A stretch of DNA of 64,000 nt from G965279335 sp965279285 (GTDB taxonomy: Bacteria > Pseudomonadota > Gammaproteobacteria > DSM-16500): the NCBI GenBank assembly GCA_965279285.1, contig OZ257148.1:868001-932000 (forward strand), given 5' to 3'. The notes beneath the pieces were generated by a model, which saw nothing but the letters and a program-made list of their open reading frames with translations, was not told the origin of the DNA and made no database searches. This document shows, in pieces, positions 47,208-54,887 of this stretch (within the stretch, counting starts at the first letter, position 1; the number at the start of each line of letters is the position of its first letter). Both the position numbers and the translations under genes were made by a program.

Positions 47208-48297
47208 ACAAACAAAGTTTTTATATCGTCCGGATAGGGTTTCTGCTCCTGGTGCGACACTGCTTGACCTTCTTGAAGAGCGTGGAATGACCCAAGCAGA
47301 GCTTGCGGAGCGTACAGGGCGACCGTTAAAAACTATCAATGAAATTGTTAAAGGTAAAGCAGCTATTACTTCTGAGACGGCTATTCAATTGGAGCGAGTA
47401 CTCGGTACACCTGCTGAATTTTGGAGTCAAAGAGAAGCGAACTATCGAGCTTATCTTGCTCGACAAAAAGAATCTGAGAATTTGGCGGCACAGAAAAATT
47501 GGCTTAGACAATTTCCTATAAAAGAAATGAAAAAACGAGGATGGCTTCAAGATTGTAGAGATGTTGTAGCAGATCAAATGATCTCTTTATTAAACTTTTT
47601 TGGCGTAGCTACACCAGAGCAGTGGCAGCTTGGGTGGACGAAGCGACGGCTTGCATTTAGAAAGGCTATGAACTTATCTTTGAATATTGGTGTTGTTAGT
47701 GCTTGGCTTAGGCAAGGAGAGTTGGAAGGTGAAAAAATTATATGTAAACCATTTAACAAAGAGCGTCTTTTAGATTCGTTGAAAAGTATTCGGGAGCTTA
47801 CTTTAGAAAAAAACCCGCAAGTATTTATTCCTAAGTTAGTAGACATTTGTTCAGGATGCGGGATAGCAGTTGTTTTTGTTGAGCCATTTCCAAGAGTTGC
47901 AGTCTATGGCGCTTCCTGTTGGTTAAGTCCAGAAAAAGCATTAATTCAATTGAGTGGTCGAGGAAAGACAGCAGATGCGTTGTGGTTTACTATTTTTCAT
48001 GAAATTGGGCATATCATTAAGCATAGTAAAAAAGAGATTTTTATTGAAACTGATGATAGATCTATAAAGAAATCACAAGAAGAATTTGAAGCGGATGAGT
48101 ATGCATCTGAAATTTTAATTCCTTCATCTCGTTTAAATGAATGGCTAAGAAATATTAATAAGCTTAATGTTGCTGTGATTTCTAGGTTTGCAAAAGAGCT
48201 AAATATTGCTCCGGGTGTTTTGGTTGGGCGTCTTCAATATATGAAGCGTGTTAAATTCTCTGATTATAACGGGTTGAAATTTAGATATAACTGGTAA
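47200..48297 (+). CDS. higA: HigA-type antitoxin fused to ImmA/IrrE-like metallopeptidase
   Basis: 365 residues. An XRE-type helix-turn-helix is at about 18-75 (EERGMTQAELAERTGRPLKT, ERVLGTPAEFW). The C-terminal half carries FHEIGHIIKH (HEXXH zinc-protease motif) and EFEADEYASEILIP (third zinc ligand region), the COG2856 / ImmA-IrrE domain. Start at ATG 47200, overlapping the toxin gene; an upstream start in the toxin frame overlap is less likely. The protein probably neutralises the toxin and represses the operon; the protease half might add regulated self-cleavage, as proposed for other fused antitoxins. Confidence 0.85.
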   Translation: MIEQTKFLYRPDRVSAPGATLLDLLEERGMTQAELAERTGRPLKTINEIVKGKAAITSETAIQLERVLGTPAEFWSQREANYRAYLARQKESENLAAQKNWLRQFPIKEMKKRGWLQDCRDVVADQMISLLNFFGVATPEQWQLGWTKRRLAFRKAMNLSLNIGVVSAWLRQGELEGEKIICKPFNKERLLDSLKSIRELTLEKNPQVFIPKLVDICSGCGIAVVFVEPFPRVAVYGASCWLSPEKALIQLSGRGKTADALWFTIFHEIGHIIKHSKKEIFIETDDRSIKKSQEEFEADEYASEILIPSSRLNEWLRNINKLNVAVISRFAKELNIAPGVLVGRLQYMKRVKFSDYNGLKFRYNW

Positions 48298-48315
48298 AGA
48301 TTCAATGAGCTTCAA

Positions 48316-48385
48316 TTTTTTTCTGGCTCGCAAATTTTAATATTCCCGATTGGGCGTGAGATGACGCCAACTAAAATTTCAGGCA
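48316..48385 (+). pseudogene. Fragment of an MFS transporter gene (partial duplication)
   Basis: About 70 bp closely matching 45494-45563 of the MFS gene: both read CAAATTTTAAT, ATTGGGCGTGA, ATGACGCCAA and TAAAATTTCAGGCA with scattered substitutions. Not coding on its own; the rest of the paralogue is absent. Followed immediately by a MITE outer end. Confidence 0.8.
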
Positions 48386-48387
48386 TG

Positions 48388-48402
48388 CTGCTGAATAGTT
48401 AC
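48388..48402. repeat. Solo MITE outer end, inverse orientation
   Basis: CTGCTGAATAGTTAC, the inverse of the end at 45819-45833. Flanks are not direct repeats (AATAGATT against AGTCTCCA), so the two do not bound a simple composite transposon. Confidence 0.7.
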
Positions 48403-48486
48403 AGTCTCCAAGCTCAAGTCAGTACGAGAAAGACGATAAGTTTGTTCCATGATCAATTGTATTATTTGTTGTAAATTATAAAGTAA

Positions 48487-49155
48487 TCACAACTTAGTAA
48501 ATGCTAAAATTAATTTGGTTTTATTGTAGCAATTCATTTTAATTTTAGCTCGTGTAATATAGGTTTCCACAGTTTTAGGCGAAACTTTTAAAGTTTTCGC
48601 AATCATTTTTAATGTTAAGCCATCACATAAATATTGTAAGCACAAATTCTCTTTTTTAGAGAGGGGTGTATGATTAAATTTCATATGTGGTGGAGAAACA
48701 TTGCAAGTTTTAGCTAAATCCAACATTGATGTGATTTGCGTGTCGAAGCAGTTGATTTCAGTAATTGAGCGTGTAAATGCTATTCCAAGTACGCCTATTA
48801 CTTTTTGATTTTTATCGTAAAGTGGCATTTTATAACTTAAAAAAATCACTGAAAAATTATTTTTTATGACTCCTTCTTCTGGCACAAATAATTGCTTTTT
48901 TTCAATGATAACTTCTCTGTCATTTTCTCTATAAATTTTAGCTATATTATTTGGAAATATTTCGTAATCGGTTTTTCCAACAATCTCATTGCCATCATTA
49001 TAGCCCAAGTTTTTTGCGCCATAATCGTTATAGCCAAGGTAAGTCCCGTGGGTATTTTTCCAGAAAACATAACAAGGAAGATTGACTAAATTTTCAAATT
49101 TTACCCAATAAGGATTAAGTAAATTATCTTGATTAAAATGCTCTTTCTTTTTCAT
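48487..49155 (-). CDS. PAS-LuxR transcriptional regulator 1
   Basis: 222 residues: a PAS-like sensor domain (about 20-130; NLPCYVFWKNTHGTYLGYN, GKTDYEIFPN, VIGVLGIAFT) and a C-terminal LuxR-type HTH (about 163-222; LSKKENLCLQYLCDGLTLKM, KTLKVSPKTVETYITRAK). No receiver domain, so the signal is probably sensed by the PAS domain. A similar protein is encoded at 54.1-54.7 kb. The gene is divergent from the LRR gene, and an inverted repeat in the gap may be its operator. Confidence 0.82.
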   Translation of the reverse strand: MKKKEHFNQDNLLNPYWVKFENLVNLPCYVFWKNTHGTYLGYNDYGAKNLGYNDGNEIVGKTDYEIFPNNIAKIYRENDREVIIEKKQLFVPEEGVIKNNFSVIFLSYKMPLYDKNQKVIGVLGIAFTRSITEINCFDTQITSMLDLAKTCNVSPPHMKFNHTPLSKKENLCLQYLCDGLTLKMIAKTLKVSPKTVETYITRAKIKMNCYNKTKLILAFTKL

Positions 49156-49221
49156 AGATTAATTCGTTTTGATAACGCCTCCTCTACTTTAAAGCTTAAT
49201 GTCACATTTTTAATGAGGGTA

Positions 49222-49241
49222 TGTCAGGATTTTACCTGACA
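49222..49241. promoter_or_regulatory. Dyad in the luxR/LRR divergent region
   Basis: TGTCAGG-ATTTTA-CCTGACA, a perfect 7-bp inverted repeat in the 285-bp gap between the divergent PAS-LuxR and LRR genes. The CAGG/CCTG half-sites recall lux-box-like operators. It could also be a small hairpin; no T-run follows. Confidence 0.5.
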
Positions 49242-49440
49242 GATTCTTAAGTCATCTAGTTATATATTGTTTGCAAATCAGTCTTATTTATTAATTTAAT
49301 AAGCAATAAAAGAATTTAAAAGTAACAAATTTTATAGGGCTCAGCAAGTTTTTTATAAATGTGTAAGATGGCATGCTTTCTTAAATAAAAGCGTGCCTTT
49401 AATGGCCCATAAAATTTTAACACTAACAGGCGATTTAATT

Positions 49441-52400
49441 ATGAAACATCCAGTTAATGATTTTAAACAACCTCTTTTAACTTCAGACAGTGAAGCAGCT
49501 GCTCTTGTCGCAGGGCTTGATAGTAAAAATATGCCGTATGAGCAGCTAAAATTAAGTGAGGTAGGTGCAGGTGAAAAAAATGATAATAACTTATTTAGCG
49601 GTCCAGTTCCGCAATCTATTGGTTCTTCACCTAAACTAAGCAAGTTTTTACAAGACATTGGCTTAACACCTCAGCAATTACAGGATGCTGAGGTTTCACT
49701 TAATACATTAGATAAAATTGTAAATCAAAATTATTACAAATTTCTTTTGCATTGGCTAACGCTGGAAAATATACCGACAAAAGCAGTGATGTCTCTATTT
49801 CTTAATGAACGCATTATTCAGTCAGATGATGAGACGTCGGAAGATACAAAAGATGATAAAAAAGGTTGTTCTTTTATGTCAACCTATATTGATACCAGGG
49901 TGTGGCCTAAAGGTCTTGCGATTCCGATTCAATCTGTAAAGATGTTAAAGCATGTTTATGGGGTGTCGGGTTTTTTTGAGGGCGCTGAAACAGTTGTCAC
50001 AAAAATATGGTCATTGCTGTTGCTTTCATTATTAGCTAACGATTTTTATTATTATTACACTTACCCTAATGAACGTTATGGAACAACTTTAATTAATATT
50101 TTTTTTACTCAATCGAATAATGCGCGACTGTTAACGACGTCTTTTTTAAGTAATTTTTCTGTGTCGATGATATCATTTGCTACTCCAATCTTATGGGGTG
50201 TATGGAGGGCTATACGTGAATATAGAGCAACATCTAGAGTAAATGGCGATGCTGTAGAAGATGTTGAAAACATACCAGAAATTTTAAAAAATTATCAATC
50301 GAGTTTTATAAAGGATATGTTGCCGTTCTTAAATCCCACCTTAGATGCTCTTGATCAACTTCAAAAAATTTTATTATGGGATAATCGTTCGGGTTTAGGT
50401 GTTGGTAAGCGCCGTGATCTCTGGAAGGGCTTAAAAAACCTAAGCATATATTCATGGAGGAAACATTCTCGTGAAAATAAAGTACCAAATAAAATAATTC
50501 AGCAACATATGTTAATAACGCTAGGTGCTATTGCTGGTGGACTTGATCTTAAGGATTTTTTGCGATTGAAAGAGCTTTTAGAAAAGCGTGTTTTATCAGG
50601 GCGTGTTTCACCAGAAACACTAAATAGTACACTTATTTTTTTACTGCAGATTAAAACCGAAGCTATAGAGCAATTAGAGTTTCATGCTAATACTTATAAG
50701 TACGACGAATCAAATGAAACTAGCTGGTATGCCCATTCTTTAAAACCTTTACCACGGTATATTTTAGCTAATTATTTATTATGGTATTTAGGGTTACCAA
50801 GATCCAAATACATGCAACCATTTTTTTTGTTATTGATAGTAGCCACAGCTTATATCAAATTTAAATTGGCTTATACTATTATTCAGGGTATCAATATTGC
50901 AGTACAACAACATAATGCAAAAAAAGCCTGTGAATCAGACAAGCGTCATATCTGGAGATACATGGATCAGGCAGCAGATTATGTCTGTTCTATGTGTGGT
51001 GATTTGCCGGTGTTTTACCGTAATATTTTTACAATTCAAGATTGTCTAGGTGATTATTTTCGCCATCCTCGTACTATTTCACAAATTCAAGCTTTACTAG
51101 ATAGAGTGGAATCTACGGATGATATCACTGTATTAGACTTATCTAATCAATTATTTCCCGATGCAGATAATGGATTAGCCAATATATTACCTGTAATCAT
51201 TGATCGTATGCCTACGTTGCAAGAGCTGTATTTGAATGCAAGTTCGGGGCTAAGAATATTTTATATGGATGGCAAAGTGAATATATGGTGGATGATTAAC
51301 GGTATACCAACGCCTAGTCTACCTGTTCCATCCATCGGGATAAATGGCGCACGTGCTCTAGCAGATTTTTTGCCGCAGACTAAACTAACGACTTTACATC
51401 TTGGCTCTCAGATGTTGACAGATGAGGGAGTGCAGTATTTATCTAGAGCATTGCCTAACTCTAATTTAAATAAATTAATTTTATGGGGAAACAATATCAC
51501 TGATAATGGTGTAGCTTCACTAGCGCAAACTCTTTCTGCATCTGATATTAAAGTGTTAGCATTAGCGGCAAACAATATTAGTAACTATGGTTTAGGAATT
51601 TTGGTGCAAGTTTTACCTGCATCGAAATTGTCAACACTGATTTTAGCAATCAATAATATTGGAGAAAATGGTACGATAGTCTTGTCACAAGTATTGCCGC
51701 ATACTAATTTAAAAGTGTTAGACTTGTCAGTAAATGACATTGGTAGTAATGGCATGAATGCTTTAGCACAAGCATTACCTAATTCTAAATTGACTGTATT
51801 GCTCCTAGGAAAATGCCGCATTGATGATAGGGGAGTTTTAGCTTTAGCTCAAGCATTGCCCTTTGCTCAGTTGGAAACATTGTATTTAGAGGCAAATAAT
51901 ATTACCTGTAGTGGCGCAGCTGCGCTTGCGAAGTCATTACCTTCTGCAAGTCTTACCTCATTATCTTTGTTAGCAAATAATTTGGGAGATAATGGCGCAG
52001 CCATATTGGCAGAATCTTTATCTTCTTCTCAGTTGGCAGTGTTATATTTAGGAGCAAATAATATTAGTTATTTTGGCGTGACTGCTTTAGCGAAATCTTT
52101 ACCTACTACGCAGTTAGAACTTTTAGATTTAGGTGGAAATAAGATTGGGAATGAAGGAGCTATGGTGTTAGCTCCAGCGTTATCAGGATCTAAGTTAACA
52201 GTTCTAAATTTGTCAGAAGGTTTGATAGGAGCTAAAGGGGCAATTATGCTGGCGCAGTTTTTACCTACTTCTAATTTGATGTTATTAGATTGTGGAGGAA
52301 ACAATATTGGAGATGAGGGGGTAATTGCATTCGCTAAAGCATTACCAGCTTCGCAGCTATTGTCATTATTTATAGGAGAGAATAATGTTGGAGTAAAAGG

Positions 52401-53937
52401 AGCAACAGAATTAGCACTTGCTTTACCAACGTGTGCGTTGACAGAATTGGATTTAGGTATCAATGCTAATATTGGAGATGCCGGCGCTATTGCTTTAGCT
52501 AATGCTTTGCCATCTTCTGCTCTTGCGATTATAAATTTATCTGGAAATAATGTTGGTGATCTAGGAGCTGAAGGTATTGCTGGAATTTTAACGAAACTTC
52601 CTCCTTTAGTGCGCCCTTTATGGATTGATATAATCAATCCTAATGAACAACGCGTTATAGCACAGGCTCAGTCTAATACTAATCTTGAATTTCTTGGTTT
52701 AAATGATAATGCTATCAATAATCCTGGCGCTACTGCATTGTGTCGAGTATTGCCGCAAACTAAAATTAGCATTAATAGTTTTGATTTATCTAATAATTCA
52801 GGAATAAATTCGCAAACTGTTGATATTAATACTTGCTTCATATCTTCTGCTACCTCGTTACAGCCGCCGTTGCTGTTGCATGTTTTTTATCAGTTTATTC
52901 AGTTGACTGTTTATCCTGGACAGCAAACTTATTTATATCTGCGTAATTGGTTAGCGGATGGCTCTATTTTTTTATTGGCGCAACATTCTCGTGCGCAAAA
53001 AACCGCAAAAAATGTTGTGCTACAGGGGACAACGGCAAGCTTCGAGTCTTCATCACATACTGGTAATAGTAATAACATAGTAACGATGAGTGAAAGCAAG
53101 GATCAGGCTGAGGCATTGCCAGCAGACTTGCGTGCTAGCATGTTGGATGCGGCTAAAAAAGGTGTTGCTTTTTCTTTCGTTACTACTTTATCAGGTGACG
53201 TACTCGAAGAATTGCTTAAAAAGAAAGGCTTTACTCCTAAGCAAATTTTTTGGAGTACTCAGGCATTAACTACTTTAGCATTGTTACCGTTATTGGGTAG
53301 TGCAACGTTTATTACACCTGCTTTAATTGTATTATTGAATAAGCTCGGTTTTTCTTTAGAAGAAGCAAAATATTTTGCTGGTGCAGTTACGCTAAGTGTT
53401 AGTGTTTATACTGCAGCAACAGACGTAGTTAAGGCTGCTGCTCAAGCAACAGTTACGGGGGTTGTGAATACTATCCTTGCTGGTGGTAATATACTGGATG
53501 CAGCACTAGTGTTAACGACGACTGGAAAAAACATACTGTATCATACGGCTAGTTGTGCCATTGCGCCTGTGAGTGTCGCAGTAGGCTTTATGTTGGCAAA
53601 ATTAGTTAAACCAGCAGCTATTTGTATGGTTGATAGCGATGCAGTGCGATGGTGCCATGAAAAAAGTAGTCAGGCAGTGACATATGCTGCTAATGCATGT
53701 GCTGTAAAGACGGGTGTCTATTTGGCACAGAATAGTTTTTCTTTTACTAAAAGAGCGTTGATTGGAGGAGCATCTTTTTTTTCTGCAAGCGCGTCACAAA
53801 CAACATCAACAGTCTCTTCTACTTATCAGTGGGCAAGAAATCGTTTTTTTGGGCCAGCCGCTGTTACTACAAAAGCAGCAGTTGCTACAATGGCGCAATT
53901 ACCAAAATCAGCGGTTCCAGTGCGGCAAACTAAATAA
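49441..53937 (+). CDS. Giant leucine-rich-repeat protein with membrane segments (effector candidate)
   Basis: About 1,498 residues. The start is uncertain: ATG 49441 (MKHPVNDFKQPLL) has a weak AGG site, and in-frame ATG 49402 or GTG 49393 are possible. The N-terminal ~600 residues have several hydrophobic stretches (SLLLLSLLAND, SVSMISFATPILWG, FFLLLIVATAYIKF). From about residue 649 come 15 consecutive 27-28-residue repeats of the ribonuclease-inhibitor LRR type, such as LTVLLLGKCRIDDRGVLALA or LETLYLEANNITCSGAAALA, then one more after a 30-residue break (to about 1108). The C-terminal ~300 residues hold further hydrophobic Ala-rich helices. RI-type LRRs are eukaryote-like, as in NLR receptors. 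A host-directed effector is inferred. Confidence 0.7.
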   Translation: MKHPVNDFKQPLLTSDSEAAALVAGLDSKNMPYEQLKLSEVGAGEKNDNNLFSGPVPQSIGSSPKLSKFLQDIGLTPQQLQDAEVSLNTLDKIVNQNYYKFLLHWLTLENIPTKAVMSLFLNERIIQSDDETSEDTKDDKKGCSFMSTYIDTRVWPKGLAIPIQSVKMLKHVYGVSGFFEGAETVVTKIWSLLLLSLLANDFYYYYTYPNERYGTTLINIFFTQSNNARLLTTSFLSNFSVSMISFATPILWGVWRAIREYRATSRVNGDAVEDVENIPEILKNYQSSFIKDMLPFLNPTLDALDQLQKILLWDNRSGLGVGKRRDLWKGLKNLSIYSWRKHSRENKVPNKIIQQHMLITLGAIAGGLDLKDFLRLKELLEKRVLSGRVSPETLNSTLIFLLQIKTEAIEQLEFHANTYKYDESNETSWYAHSLKPLPRYILANYLLWYLGLPRSKYMQPFFLLLIVATAYIKFKLAYTIIQGINIAVQQHNAKKACESDKRHIWRYMDQAADYVCSMCGDLPVFYRNIFTIQDCLGDYFRHPRTISQIQALLDRVESTDDITVLDLSNQLFPDADNGLANILPVIIDRMPTLQELYLNASSGLRIFYMDGKVNIWWMINGIPTPSLPVPSIGINGARALADFLPQTKLTTLHLGSQMLTDEGVQYLSRALPNSNLNKLILWGNNITDNGVASLAQTLSASDIKVLALAANNISNYGLGILVQVLPASKLSTLILAINNIGENGTIVLSQVLPHTNLKVLDLSVNDIGSNGMNALAQALPNSKLTVLLLGKCRIDDRGVLALAQALPFAQLETLYLEANNITCSGAAALAKSLPSASLTSLSLLANNLGDNGAAILAESLSSSQLAVLYLGANNISYFGVTALAKSLPTTQLELLDLGGNKIGNEGAMVLAPALSGSKLTVLNLSEGLIGAKGAIMLAQFLPTSNLMLLDCGGNNIGDEGVIAFAKALPASQLLSLFIGENNVGVKGATELALALPTCALTELDLGINANIGDAGAIALANALPSSALAIINLSGNNVGDLGAEGIAGILTKLPPLVRPLWIDIINPNEQRVIAQAQSNTNLEFLGLNDNAINNPGATALCRVLPQTKISINSFDLSNNSGINSQTVDINTCFISSATSLQPPLLLHVFYQFIQLTVYPGQQTYLYLRNWLADGSIFLLAQHSRAQKTAKNVVLQGTTASFESSSHTGNSNNIVTMSESKDQAEALPADLRASMLDAAKKGVAFSFVTTLSGDVLEELLKKKGFTPKQIFWSTQALTTLALLPLLGSATFITPALIVLLNKLGFSLEEAKYFAGAVTLSVSVYTAATDVVKAAAQATVTGVVNTILAGGNILDAALVLTTTGKNILYHTASCAIAPVSVAVGFMLAKLVKPAAICMVDSDAVRWCHEKSSQAVTYAANACAVKTGVYLAQNSFSFTKRALIGGASFFSASASQTTSTVSSTYQWARNRFFGPAAVTTKAAVATMAQLPKSAVPVRQTK
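51385..52765 (+). repeat. Tandem 81-bp DNA repeats encoding LRRs
   Basis: Units of 81 bp encode the 27-residue LRRs. Neighbouring units share words such as AATAATATTGG, GGAGATAATGGCGC and GCTTTACCT but differ at many codons, so the array is diverged rather than freshly expanded. One unit (residues LTELDLGINANIGD) is 84 bp. Confidence 0.8.
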
Positions 53938-54059
53938 GCAGGTGGCTTCAATTTGAAAATATAATTAATCGAAATTTGTTGGTTACACAGGTGGCTATTT
54001 GCATAAATAACAATATTGCTTTAAAGTTAAAAAAACTTTATACGGAGACATCATTTCAA

Positions 54060-54710
54060 ATGATGATTGAATTACTTTCGAAATTAATTGATGTAGTTAA
54101 TGATGATCGGTTTAATCAAACTATTCCAAGTAATTTTCAGAATCAAGGCGTGCATTTTTACTGCAAAGACAAAAAAGGTAAGTATCTTAATTGCGGTGCT
54201 GAGATGGCTTATGGTGCTGGTCTTAATAAAATTGAAGATCTGATAGGTTTAACAGATTTCGATTTTATTTGGTCAGAAGACGCGACAGACTTTAGAGAAA
54301 ATGATCAAAAAGTAATTTCTAAAGAGATATCCGCAATATTTCTTGAGAATTCCGCCATATTTAACGGAGCTGATTATACAAAAACCCAATTGTTAAGTTA
54401 TAAGAAACCACTGTACGCGTGTTCTAAAAAAATTATAGGTATAATGGGTATTTCAATAGCATCAGACATTTATGAGGCAAGCAAAAAGTGTCGCGCGAGC
54501 AACCAATGGATGAATCATTTTAAGATTAGTCAGCGTGAAAAAGATTGTCTTTATCATCTTGTCTATGGAAGAACCGCTAAACAAACGGCCAAAAAACTGA
54601 GTATTTCCCATCGTACAGTTGAAGAGCATTTGACAAGTGCAAGAAGAAAATTAAAGTGCTCTAATCGTTCACAGTTAATTGAAAAAATTATAAGTTTGGG
54701 GATTTTATAG
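54060..54710 (+). CDS. PAS-LuxR transcriptional regulator 2
   Basis: 216 residues from ATG 54060; a TTG at 53976 would add 28 residues, but GGAG at 54044-54047 and the length of its paralogue favour the ATG. PAS-like domain (GVHFYCKDKKGKYLNCGAEM, GLTDFDFIWSE, IIGIMGISIAS) and a LuxR HTH (KISQREKDCLYHLVYGRTAK, KLSISHRTVEEHLTSARRKL). Same architecture as the regulator at 48.5 kb with low sequence identity. Together they flank the LRR gene, and this one precedes the large ankyrin gene. Confidence 0.8.
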   Translation: MMIELLSKLIDVVNDDRFNQTIPSNFQNQGVHFYCKDKKGKYLNCGAEMAYGAGLNKIEDLIGLTDFDFIWSEDATDFRENDQKVISKEISAIFLENSAIFNGADYTKTQLLSYKKPLYACSKKIIGIMGISIASDIYEASKKCRASNQWMNHFKISQREKDCLYHLVYGRTAKQTAKKLSISHRTVEEHLTSARRKLKCSNRSQLIEKIISLGIL

Positions 54711-54807
54711 CTCTCCTTCTTTTATGGCGCTTGTCTTCGTTCATGCAGAAATTTTTTAAAATCTTATATAGCTATCAGTGATATTCATTCTTAATTATAC
54801 CATCTAC

Positions 54808-54824
54808 CCCGTATTCTTTACGGG
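54808..54824. promoter_or_regulatory. Dyad upstream of the ankyrin gene
   Basis: CCCGTA-TTCTT-TACGGG, a perfect 6-bp inverted repeat about 65 bp before the following start codon; candidate regulator-binding site. Confidence 0.4.
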
Positions 54825-54887
54825 ATGCAAGATAGTTTTAAATAAATATAATAAGTCAATTAATTGATGATTGTATGGGAAATAACT

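Noticed and set aside
45819..48402. Composite transposon bounded by the two solo MITE ends
   Set aside because: The flanking 8-mers do not match and one side borders a duplicated MFS fragment, so simple transposition does not explain it.
51585..52637. Long minus-strand ORFs (78 and 189 residues) opposite the LRR array
   Set aside because: Their repeats mirror the LRR codons on the other strand; shadow frames.
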